29,829 nucleotides of DNA from an uncultured Ruminococcus sp. Lineage in GTDB: Bacteria > Bacillota > Clostridia > Oscillospirales > Ruminococcaceae. How positions within the stretch are numbered: position 1 is the stretch's first letter; each line of letters opens with the position of its first letter. Under the pieces are notes generated by a model, which saw nothing but the letters and a program-made list of their open reading frames with translations, searched no databases and was not told where the DNA came from. Made by a program: the position numbers and the translations under genes. Below, one piece after another: positions 6,917 to 13,563 of the stretch. The stretch spans positions 1 to 29,829 of the forward strand of contig CALGTV010000016.1 of assembly GCA_937902395.1 (NCBI GenBank), read 5' to 3'.

Positions 6917-8386
6917 TTGACAGACAACAACCAGTGGTCACCCCCCACATCGCTCCGAGGCGGAAAAGAGCCGACACTCTCTTTCCCCGTAAACGCATTA
7001 CCGCCCTTGCTCCGTGAAATGACATTGGGAATATCCGAAACAACATCAACGGACGTTGCAATGGCGGGAACGGCAATTCTTTCTGCAATAAGCTATTGCT
7101 TTACGGGAGTTTATAGAATGTGCGGCAAAAGTGACCATACGGAGCCGCTTCTCATTGATGCACTTACAATTGCAGAACCGAGTTTCAGAAAATCTCCTGT
7201 AATTTCTATGGTGAAACGTCCATTTGTCCAGTTTTCTCATGATTGGAATGAGGGACATAAAACAGAGATTTACAAGAATATGGCAGAACGGAAAATGCTT
7301 GAAAATCAGATTTCAGTACTTGAAAAAAGTGATAATGCTGATTCTGATGAAATCGCAGAACTTCATACAAAATTGTGTGATATGGACGTAAATTCATTCC
7401 GTCGTATTGTCGTTGATGATATAACGCCTGAATCACTTGTAAGCCAATTAGAGCAGAATGGCACACTTCTTATGATTTCGGATGAAGCAGGAATGCTGGG
7501 CAATTTCAGCGGACGATACAGCAACAATATCCCTAATCTTGACTTGCTTTTGAAATCGTGGAACGGTGAAACCTATATTTCTGACAGAGCAACCAGAGAT
7601 AGCATAATTTTGAAAAAGCCATATCTTTCAATTTCTCTTGCCTGTCAGCCTTATGTTTTTGACGGCATAATGAATAACGCTGCATTTCGTGGAAGCGGTC
7701 TTGTAGCCCGATTCGTTTACTGTTTCCCGAAAAGTAATATAGGCACACGAAAATATGATACAGAGCCGATTCCTGAAAATATTTCAGAAAATTACAAAAA
7801 GCTTGTCTATAAACTGCTCTATAACAAATTCTCGTACAACAGTGAAAATGAGATATATCTTCATTTTGATGAAAATTCTTACATGGAATTTGTTAATCTG
7901 TACAATAACCATATTGAGCCTAAGCTTATAACGGATATGGCATTCTGCAAGGATTGGGGAGGTAAATATCACGGACTGATTTTGCGTTTGTGCGGAATAA
8001 TTCATTGCGTAAAATGTGCTTTAAACAATGTTAATCCTGCAAATGTTGATGTAGGAATTGAAACATTCTGCAACGCTGTGGAAATAGGAGAATACTACCG
8101 TGAGCAAGCAATTTATGCTTACAGCCTCGGTGATGTTGATACGGCGACATTAAAGGCAGAACGTGTGATTGACAGAATTCGTGCGAAAAATATCAGAACA
8201 ATCAGACAAAATGAACTTTACAAGATTTGTCGATGTACGCTTTTCAGAAATGCTAATGATTTCAACGAAACAATGATAATGCTTGAAGAATATGGCTATA
8301 TTAAGCGTAAAACAGTACAAGGAGCAAACGGCAATAATAAAAGCAGTATTGTGCTTCACGTTAATCCGTTGATTTATAATTCGTGA
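6917..8386 (+). CDS. DUF3987 family replication/helicase-like protein
   Basis: A 489-aa protein of the DUF3987 (YfjI-like) family, usually found in the replication modules of prophages and integrative elements. Supporting motifs are IAEPSFRKSPVIS at about residue 90, the degenerate P-loop position with its conserved RKSP, LLMISDEAGMLGNFSGRY around 185-205, the Walker B-like position, and LACQPYVFDGIMNNAAFRGSG. The start is TTG at 6917, with AAGGAAA 8-14 bases upstream and an in-frame stop at 6890 that rules out a longer protein. It heads the plus-strand backbone, followed by the HTH and CHC2 genes, and probably loads onto or unwinds element DNA. The exact biochemical activity of the family is not established. 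Confidence 0.85.
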   Translation: MTDNNQWSPPTSLRGGKEPTLSFPVNALPPLLREMTLGISETTSTDVAMAGTAILSAISYCFTGVYRMCGKSDHTEPLLIDALTIAEPSFRKSPVISMVKRPFVQFSHDWNEGHKTEIYKNMAERKMLENQISVLEKSDNADSDEIAELHTKLCDMDVNSFRRIVVDDITPESLVSQLEQNGTLLMISDEAGMLGNFSGRYSNNIPNLDLLLKSWNGETYISDRATRDSIILKKPYLSISLACQPYVFDGIMNNAAFRGSGLVARFVYCFPKSNIGTRKYDTEPIPENISENYKKLVYKLLYNKFSYNSENEIYLHFDENSYMEFVNLYNNHIEPKLITDMAFCKDWGGKYHGLILRLCGIIHCVKCALNNVNPANVDVGIETFCNAVEIGEYYREQAIYAYSLGDVDTATLKAERVIDRIRAKNIRTIRQNELYKICRCTLFRNANDFNETMIMLEEYGYIKRKTVQGANGNNKSSIVLHVNPLIYNS

Positions 8387-8395
8387 ATTATCAAC

Positions 8396-8454
8396 ATTTT
8401 CAGCACAATCGACACTTTGAGAAAAAAGCCGATAATGTCGATAATGCTGAAAAT
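8396..8454 (+). promoter_or_regulatory. Nested stem-loop in the 5' region of the HTH gene
   Basis: ATTTTCAGCA (8396-8405) pairs perfectly with TGCTGAAAAT (8445-8454). Inside it ATCGACA (8408-8414) pairs with TGTCGAT (8436-8442). No T-run follows, so it is not an obvious terminator. It lies between the DUF3987 stop codon and the HTH start and could stabilise or regulate the downstream message, or bind a protein as DNA. Confidence 0.5.
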
Positions 8455-8551
8455 TCACAAATCTATAACTATGATTTTATTTGATTGGGAACGTGATTTT
8501 AGTTCTCAACATTATTTAACACTTCCGACAAGAAAGAGAGAGGGAAAAATT

Positions 8552-8833
8552 ATGACTACACAAAGAAAAAATGAAATTATCGACAACATTATGAATCTTT
8601 TGATTCAGCTTACAAACGATGAGCCTGTAACCCAGAGCGTTGCAGACACAGCTGCAAAGCCTGTGGAGATGCTCACAATCAAGGAATGTACAGAGGTTGT
8701 TCATGGACTTTCAGAGCATACCGTCCGTCAGCTTGTGGCACAGGACAAGGTTAAATATGTCCGTACAGGTCAGGGAAAGCGTGGAAAGATTCTCGTCAAC
8801 AAGGCTGATTTGATGAATTATTTTCAGAAGTGA
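8552..8833 (+). CDS. Excisionase-like helix-turn-helix protein
   Basis: A 93-aa protein. Residues about 40-92 form a MerR/HTH_17 winged-helix fold (MLTIKECTEVVHGLSEHTVRQLV, then RTGQGKRGKILVNKADLMNYF), the pattern used by Xis-type recombination directionality factors and small element regulators. The start at 8552 has GAGAGGG about 7-13 bases upstream; an in-frame reading from 8417 would pass through the nested hairpin and lacks a ribosome site. The stop codon overlaps the GTG start of the next gene (GTGA at 8830), so translation is probably coupled. It may help excise the element together with the integrase, or control transcription of the backbone. Confidence 0.8.
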   Translation: MTTQRKNEIIDNIMNLLIQLTNDEPVTQSVADTAAKPVEMLTIKECTEVVHGLSEHTVRQLVAQDKVKYVRTGQGKRGKILVNKADLMNYFQK

Positions 8834-9408
8834 AGGTATTCGAGCAAGTAAAATCTGCTATTGATATGCAAACAGTCTGCGAGGGATACGGTTTACACGT
8901 TAACAGTTCGGGAATGATACTCTGTCCGTTCCACAATGAAAAAACTCCGTCTGCTAAAATTTACGGTGATAATTTTCATTGTTTCGGCTGCGGTGAACAT
9001 CACGATATTATCGGTTTCACACAGAAGCTTTTTCAGTTGTATAAACCGATTGATGCTGTGAAAAAACTAAACACGGATTACGGATTAAATATCGACATAG
9101 AAACAATTCCAACAAAAGCTGATATTTCCGAATATCAGAAACGTGTAAATGAACAAAAAGCATATCGGGAATATGAGAAAAATGCGTGGCAGATACTTTG
9201 CGATTATCTTTGGCTTATGCGTGAATGGAAAAAGAGAATTCCTGCATCGCTTGATGATGATTTGGACGAAAGATTTGTTTATGCTTTGCATCATTTTGAC
9301 TATGCCGAATATTTGTGCGATGAGTTTTTTAAATCGGACAAAAACGGCAGAGCTGAAATGAAAAATTGCGTATCGGAGATAGCGGATTTTTTGAGCCGAT
9401 TAGGCTGA
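8830..9408 (+). CDS. CHC2 zinc-finger primase-like protein
   Basis: A 192-aa protein whose N-terminus is a DnaG-type CHC2 zinc finger: Cys32-Pro-Phe-His35 and Cys51-Phe-Gly-Cys54, with the typical EKTPSAKIY between and HHDIIGFTQKL after. The TOPRIM catalytic domain of a full primase is absent, and the C-terminal 110 residues are helical without a known motif. It probably recognises template DNA in element replication and works with the DUF3987 protein encoded two genes upstream. The GTG start overlaps the previous stop codon. Stand-alone CHC2 proteins of this size occur in other mobilizable elements, so the gene is probably intact rather than truncated. Confidence 0.85.
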   Translation: MKVFEQVKSAIDMQTVCEGYGLHVNSSGMILCPFHNEKTPSAKIYGDNFHCFGCGEHHDIIGFTQKLFQLYKPIDAVKKLNTDYGLNIDIETIPTKADISEYQKRVNEQKAYREYEKNAWQILCDYLWLMREWKKRIPASLDDDLDERFVYALHHFDYAEYLCDEFFKSDKNGRAEMKNCVSEIADFLSRLG

Positions 9409-9454
9409 AAATTTTTCGATTTAACATTTTTGATTGTGCGAGAAATTATTAGTT

Positions 9455-9710
9455 CGTGACGGCTGTGACGGTTTTTGTGGCGGTATAAAATAACCGTCAC
9501 AACTGTCACCAACCGTCACGCAAGGGAGTGCAGAGGGAACGGCTGCCTCTCAGCGAGCGCCTGTATTTGTGATGGAGGAAGAATTCCCCGTCACAAGTAC
9601 TATGGCGTTACAAATGGCGCAGCCTTTTGTAAATCACGGCTCTTTGAGCCGTCTTATCGCAAGCACACTGCCGTCACTCTCATCAATCAATCGTGACGGT
9701 TTGTGCTTGC
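9455..9710 (+). other. Candidate origin of transfer (oriT) with inverted repeats
   Basis: This 256-bp gene-free stretch just upstream of the relaxase gene is built from GTGACGG/CCGTCAC units. TGTGACGGTT (9464-9473) pairs with AACCGTCACA (9492-9501), and CGTGACGG (9455-9462) pairs with CCGTCACG (9513-9520). ACGGCTC-TTT-GAGCCGT forms a hairpin at 9636-9652. GCAAGCACA plus CCGTCAC (9659-9677) pairs with GTGACGG plus TGTGCTTGC (9693-9710). Inverted repeats directly beside a relaxase gene are the usual layout of an oriT. The nick site cannot be placed from sequence alone. The units may also bind a regulator of the mob gene. Confidence 0.6.
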
Positions 9711-9738
9711 CCATTGTGAATATGAAATGAGGTGAATT

Positions 9739-10965
9739 ATGAAAGAAAAGAGAATTTCGTTCTGTCAGGGTAAGGGCAGCCTTACACATAATAATCGGGA
9801 GTTCATTGCGGAGAATATTGACCGAAACAGAATAAAGGATAATGTTATATTTATCCGCCAGGATTTGGGTAAGGCTTACGACCAGCTTTTCGCTGAATCG
9901 ACAGAGCGTTATAATGCAAAACAAAAGCGAAATGACAGAAAAATTCACGGTACATATTATGAAAGCTTATTTCATCAGAAACCGTCAAATACAGTTGTTA
10001 CAGCTGCCGACAAACGAAAAAGCTTTTACGAGGACGTTGTACAAATCGGTAAAATGGATGATTCGGGAGTCGGTACAGAGGATGCTGAACTTGTTGCAGA
10101 ATGTCTGAAAGAATATATGAAAGATTTTCAATCAAGAAATCCAAACTTTTATGTTTTCAATGCAGTTCTGCATATGGATGAAGCTACACCGCATCTGCAC
10201 ATTGACTATATCCCCATAGCACACCACAAACGTGGGCAGGATATCCAAAATGGTATTGCAAAGGCTTTGGAAGAAATGGGATATGGTACGGGTAAACAAG
10301 CTATTGCCCGTTGGAGAGCTACTGAGGTTGAAGTGCTGAATAAGATATGCCATGAACACGGAATTGAATCGCTGCCGCCTGAAAAGTCCAGAGGAAGCCT
10401 TGAAGTAGCTGAGTACAAGGAGCAGATGAAAAAGGTTGATGAACTTGCTTCTATTGAAAAAGAAAAGAGGTCTGCTGTTGCATATCTTGAATCAGAAATG
10501 GATGAAAAAGCTGATAAACTTTTGGAAATCAATGCAGAACTTGATGCGGTAGAGAAAAAACAAGTTAAGCTGATAGATATTGACAGCGTTGAAACGAAAA
10601 AGTCTGTTTTCGGCGGCAAGGTTACTGTTTCAAAAGAGGATTATGAAACTCTTTCTGACTTGGCGAAAAAGCACGTTACAAGTACAAAACAAACAAAAAA
10701 GCTGAAATCCGAAAATGCTGAACTTCGCAAAGAAAATGCAGAGTTGAGGAAGCTTGCAGAAAAGCAAAATGCTGAACTTGAAAAATACAGACAGCCTGCG
10801 ACTTTCTCACGTGAAAATATGAGTAAAGAATCCAAGCGTATATCCGAAACGGAGAATTTGAAGTCGAAATTACGCAAGGCTACTGCTTTTATTGATGCTT
10901 ACGGACTTAGTGAAGATTTTAAGAGATTCACATACAATAAATTAAGAAATACAGAGATAGAATAA
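9739..10965 (+). CDS. MobV/Pre-type relaxase
   Basis: A 408-aa mobilization protein. The N-terminal 160 residues form the HUH relaxase domain, with His145-x-Asp-Glu and the His152-x-His154 metal-binding pair in HMDEATPHLHIDYIP. NREFIAENIDRNR near the start fits the Mob_Pre family. Residues about 220-360 are a long charged coiled coil with repeats such as ENAELRKENAELRK, as in other Pre proteins. GAGGTG lies five bases before the ATG. It would nick the adjacent oriT and lead the strand into a helper conjugation channel. No coupling protein or secretion gene is present, so the element is mobilizable rather than self-transmissible. The catalytic tyrosine cannot be identified by eye. Confidence 0.9.
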   Translation: MKEKRISFCQGKGSLTHNNREFIAENIDRNRIKDNVIFIRQDLGKAYDQLFAESTERYNAKQKRNDRKIHGTYYESLFHQKPSNTVVTAADKRKSFYEDVVQIGKMDDSGVGTEDAELVAECLKEYMKDFQSRNPNFYVFNAVLHMDEATPHLHIDYIPIAHHKRGQDIQNGIAKALEEMGYGTGKQAIARWRATEVEVLNKICHEHGIESLPPEKSRGSLEVAEYKEQMKKVDELASIEKEKRSAVAYLESEMDEKADKLLEINAELDAVEKKQVKLIDIDSVETKKSVFGGKVTVSKEDYETLSDLAKKHVTSTKQTKKLKSENAELRKENAELRKLAEKQNAELEKYRQPATFSRENMSKESKRISETENLKSKLRKATAFIDAYGLSEDFKRFTYNKLRNTEIE

Positions 10966-10999
10966 ACTAACGGCATATCTGAAAAAATACAAAAAGACC

Positions 11000-11029
11000 T
11001 TGACAATGTGCTGCTAAGTGCGCTACAAT
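11000..11029 (+). promoter_or_regulatory. Promoter of the integrase gene
   Basis: TTGACA (11000-11005), 18 nt, TACAAT (11024-11029), about 47 bp before the integrase start, so integrase can be expressed independently of the relaxase gene. Confidence 0.7.
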
Positions 11030-11075
11030 GGTTGTGGAAAGATATGTCGTGATGTAAAACAGGAGGTTTTATATT

Positions 11076-12272
11076 ATGGCAACTATTCAGAAACGTGGTG
11101 ACAGCTACTCAATCAGAGTGAGCTGTGGCTATAACACAAAGGGCAAACAGGTAATCCAATCAATGACGTGGAAACCCGATGCAAAAATGACACCGAAACA
11201 GATTGAAAAGGAACTGAATCGTCAGGCGGTTATGTTTGAGGAAGCTTGTATGCACGGTTATCAGAGCAGGGCTGTTAAATTCGAGGAGTTTGCAGAGGAG
11301 TGGTTTGAGGAATATGCAAGACCAAATCTTCGAAACACTACATATGAAAGACTTTTACAGCTCCGCAAAAGAGTATACGCAGCCATTGGGCATATGCGTA
11401 TGGATAAGATAACACCAAGACAGATACAGGCATTTGTGAACACGTTGTCCAAGGACGGAGCAAATGAGCGAACAGGAAAGCCGCTTGCTCCCAAGACTAT
11501 CCGCCACAACCTTAGCTTGATTTCCGATATTTTCACTTATGCGTTGAAAATGGGTGTTGTATCGGAAAATCCCTGTTCAAAGGTGACAATTCCCAAAGGA
11601 GAGCCGACAGAAAAGAAAATTTATACATTGGAAGAAATTGAAAAATTCCTTATGCTGTTGAATGATGAGCCTTTGAAGTACCGTACATTTTTCAACCTTG
11701 CAATATACAGTGGATTTCGCAGAGGTGAGCTTCTCGGACTTGAATGGAAAGATGTTGATTTTGAAAATAATATCATCAAAATACGCAGAACTTCTAATTA
11801 TACTGCACAGCAAGGCGTTTATACGGATACTACTAAAACGAGAAAGTCACAGAGAACGCTGAAATTTCCGCAGGAAATAATGGATATGCTGAAAGAATAC
11901 AAGGCTGAACAGGACGAGCAAGCTCTTAAATACGGTGATAAGTGGGTAGAAACAGACAGGCTCTATACGAAATGGAACGGTGAACCGATGCAAAACGGCA
12001 CACCTTATTTCTGGCTTGGTGAATTCTGTGAAAAGCACGATTTGCCATTTTATGGTCTGCATAGTTTCAGACACTTATTTGCATCGCTTCTTGTAAACAA
12101 CGGTGTAGATATTGTGACGGTATCGGGAGCGTTAGGACATTCGACGGTTTCAACGACTACTAACGTTTATTGTCATATGATTGAAGATGCACAGGCGAAG
12201 GTTTCCGATGCTGTATCAAATGCCCTTAACTTTAACAGCAAAAAGCCGACTCCTGATGAGGAATCGGCATGA
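11076..12272 (+). CDS. Tyrosine recombinase (integrase) of the element
   Basis: A 398-aa Tn916/phage-type integrase. Residues 1-60 form the AP2-like arm-binding domain (QKRGDSYSIRVSCGYN), about 66-165 the SAM-like core-binding domain, and about 180-385 the catalytic domain. Catalytic residues visible are Arg215 (SGFRRGELLG), Lys254 (TTKTRKSQRTLKF), His329 and Arg332 (LHSFRHLFA), His355 (ALGHS) and nucleophile Tyr365 (TTNVYCHM), so it appears complete. AGGAGG lies about 10 bases before the ATG. The gene ends 118 bp from the right att copy and is oriented towards it, consistent with integration at the 3' end of tRNA-Glu. The tandem 11-bp repeats at both ends are the likely arm sites of its N-terminal domain. 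Confidence 0.95.
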   Translation: MATIQKRGDSYSIRVSCGYNTKGKQVIQSMTWKPDAKMTPKQIEKELNRQAVMFEEACMHGYQSRAVKFEEFAEEWFEEYARPNLRNTTYERLLQLRKRVYAAIGHMRMDKITPRQIQAFVNTLSKDGANERTGKPLAPKTIRHNLSLISDIFTYALKMGVVSENPCSKVTIPKGEPTEKKIYTLEEIEKFLMLLNDEPLKYRTFFNLAIYSGFRRGELLGLEWKDVDFENNIIKIRRTSNYTAQQGVYTDTTKTRKSQRTLKFPQEIMDMLKEYKAEQDEQALKYGDKWVETDRLYTKWNGEPMQNGTPYFWLGEFCEKHDLPFYGLHSFRHLFASLLVNNGVDIVTVSGALGHSTVSTTTNVYCHMIEDAQAKVSDAVSNALNFNSKKPTPDEESA

Positions 12273-12301
12273 AAATCTTAATATTATTGCATTTTCTGAA
12301 A

Positions 12302-12323
12302 ATAAAGAACAAGTAAAGAACAA
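12302..12323 (+). repeat. Tandem integrase arm-type sites, right end
   Basis: ATAAAGAACAA (12302-12312) is followed directly by GTAAAGAACAA (12313-12323), 68 bp from the right att copy. The pair matches the one at 1426-1447 in sequence, tandem arrangement and orientation, differing in one base. Confidence 0.65.
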
Positions 12324-12349
12324 ACGTGATTTTACGATAAAATAAAAAA

Positions 12350-12381
12350 CTCTCAAATGGCGGTATATCGTCATTTGAGAG
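12350..12381 (-). terminator. Element-borne terminator for the tRNA operon
   Basis: CTCTCAAATG and CATTTGAGAG form a perfect 10-bp stem. On the minus strand it is followed by TTTTTTATTTTA. It begins 10 bp past the encoded CCA end of tRNA-Glu, so it replaces the original terminator, which insertion moved 11 kb away to 1241-1276. On the plus strand it follows the integrase gene but lacks a T-run. Confidence 0.75.
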
Positions 12382-12390
12382 CCTGTGCAA

Positions 12391-12413
12391 TGGTGACCCG
12401 TACGGGAATTGAA
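12391..12413. repeat. Right attachment site inside tRNA-Glu
   Basis: Second copy of the 23-bp direct repeat, here forming the 3' end (T-arm, acceptor and CCA) of the intact tRNA-Glu gene. Integration therefore restores the complete tRNA. Confidence 0.9.
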
Positions 12414-12465
12414 CCCATGATTCCGCCGTGAAAGGGCGATGTCTTAACCTCTTGACCAACGGGCC
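12391..12465 (-). tRNA. tRNA-Glu (anticodon TTC)
   Basis: Reading the minus strand, GGCCCGT pairs with ACGGGTC in the acceptor stem. The anticodon stem-loop is CGCCC-TTTCACG-GCGG with TTC, the T-arm contains GGTTCAATTCC, and CCA is encoded. It is 75 nt long, follows tRNA-Met by 5 bp, and is the insertion target of the mobilizable element. Confidence 0.95.
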
Positions 12466-12470
12466 GTATA

Positions 12471-12547
12471 TGGTAGCGGCAGTAGGATTCGAACCAACGA
12501 CCAATCGGGTATGAACCGAGTACTCTAGCCAACTGAGCTATGCCGCC
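12471..12547 (-). tRNA. tRNA-Met (anticodon CAT)
   Basis: The minus strand gives GGCGGCATAGCTCAG, an anticodon loop with CAT between CTCGG and CCGAT, GGTTCGAATCC in the T-arm, and encoded CCA; 77 nt. The body resembles elongator tRNA-Met rather than the initiator, since there is no run of GGG/CCC in the anticodon stem. A CAT anticodon modified to read isoleucine cannot be excluded by eye. Confidence 0.92.
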
Positions 12548-12581
12548 ACGATTAAACGTCGTTTCGACTTACGACTTAATT

Positions 12582-12610
12582 ATTATACACCATAATCGCA
12601 GGAAAGTCAA
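12582..12610 (-). promoter_or_regulatory. Promoter of the tRNA-Met/tRNA-Glu operon
   Basis: On the minus strand TTGACT (12605-12610), 17 nt, TATAAT (12582-12587), about 35 bp before tRNA-Met. Confidence 0.75.
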
Positions 12611-12763
12611 GAGGTTTTTGAAAAAAATTTCAAATTTGGCACATTGGCTAATTTTTAAAGCTTTTGCAGCTTACAGATTGGTCACATTTGTGCAAATCTG
12701 AAAATTATTAAGAAAATCATAAGATTTGGCACAACAATTTTATAAGAAATTGGCTTTATAATA

Positions 12764-12793
12764 TTGACATAGACAGGGAAAGCGAGGTAAAAT
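12764..12793 (+). promoter_or_regulatory. Promoter of the two-component operon
   Basis: TTGACA (12764-12769), 18 nt, TAAAAT (12788-12793), about 45 bp before the response regulator start. Upstream, TTTGGCACA occurs twice in direct orientation (12635-12643 and 12725-12733), and an imperfect palindrome with CAGATT and AATCTG lies between them. These are possible binding sites for the regulator itself. Apart from these and the tRNA promoter, 12548-12838 has no gene. Confidence 0.6.
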
Positions 12794-12838
12794 AGAAGAT
12801 ATGTGAAAAATATAAAATAAACGAAACAGGTGGTAAAT

Positions 12839-13549
12839 ATGAATAACATTGAAAATTCAGTAATACTTGTGGTTGATGATGACCACGACATAGTAAATGC
12901 GATTTCGGCACTTCTGGAGCGTGAGGGATACTCAATCCGCAAGGCATACAACGGACTTGAAGCTGTGGACGCTCTTATGCGTGAGGATATACAGCTTATT
13001 CTCATTGATATAATGATGCCGAAAATGGACGGATTATCCGCAATGATGAAGATTCGCACAATGAAAAATATCCCCATTATTGTTCTTTCAGCGAAATCCG
13101 AGGACAGCGACAAAATTCTTGGTTTGTCAATGGGAGCTGATGACTACATAACAAAGCCTTATAATCCCATGGAGCTTGTGGCAAGGGTGCAGTCTAATCT
13201 TCGCCGTTATTTAAGTCTGGGAGCCGCAGACAGCGTAAAGAAAAGCTCTGTACTGCGTATCGGAGGATTATCCCTTGACCGTGATGAAAAGCAGATTTAC
13301 ATTGACGGAGAGCCTGTGAAACTTACTGCAACTGAGTACAAGATAACAGAGCTTCTTATGGAGAATGCAGGCAGAGTATTCTCAGCAGAGGAAATTTACA
13401 GCAGAGTGTGGAACGAGGATTCCTATTCTGTGGAAAATACAGTTATGGTGCATATCCGACACATACGTGAAAAAATTGAAATCAACCCCGCAGAGCCACG
13501 CTATCTGAAAGTGGTGTGGGGAATCGGCTATAAAATCAGCCGTGAATAG
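12839..13549 (+). CDS. OmpR/PhoB-family response regulator
   Basis: A 236-aa protein. The receiver domain is residues 1-120, with the acidic pocket DDD at 13-15, phospho-acceptor Asp57 in LILIDIMMPKMDG and Lys106 in YITKPYNP. The C-terminal winged-helix DNA-binding domain is about 135-235 (KLTATEYKITELLMENAGRV, TVMVHIRHIREKIE, VWGIGYKI). The ATG at 12839 follows AGGTGG at normal distance; a GTG three codons earlier is in frame but overlaps that ribosome site. It lies 14 bp before the histidine kinase gene and is almost certainly phosphorylated by that kinase. The regulated genes are not evident here. Confidence 0.93.
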   Translation: MNNIENSVILVVDDDHDIVNAISALLEREGYSIRKAYNGLEAVDALMREDIQLILIDIMMPKMDGLSAMMKIRTMKNIPIIVLSAKSEDSDKILGLSMGADDYITKPYNPMELVARVQSNLRRYLSLGAADSVKKSSVLRIGGLSLDRDEKQIYIDGEPVKLTATEYKITELLMENAGRVFSAEEIYSRVWNEDSYSVENTVMVHIRHIREKIEINPAEPRYLKVVWGIGYKISRE

Positions 13550-13563
13550 AAAGAAGGATAAAT

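Larger units (their letters stand above)
1287..12413 (+). mobile_element. Integrative mobilizable element in tRNA-Glu
   Basis: The element is bounded by a 23-bp direct repeat, the 3' end of the minus-strand tRNA-Glu gene, at 1287-1309 and 12391-12413, giving a unit of 11,104 bp. A tyrosine integrase gene lies beside the intact tRNA end, as is usual for tRNA-targeted elements, and tandem 11-bp repeats lie just inside both ends. It encodes a MobV-type relaxase but no type IV secretion genes, so it would need a helper conjugative system. The rest of the backbone is a DUF3987 protein, a HTH protein and a CHC2 zinc-finger protein. The cargo is a helicase-nuclease, a methyltransferase relic and an unknown protein. 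The boundaries are seen directly in the sequence. Mobility is inferred. Confidence 0.9.

Noticed and set aside
9455..9710. CRISPR array
   Set aside because: The repeated GTGACGG units are 7-10 bp, occur in both orientations and are irregularly spaced, which fits oriT inverted repeats and not a repeat-spacer array. No cas genes are present.
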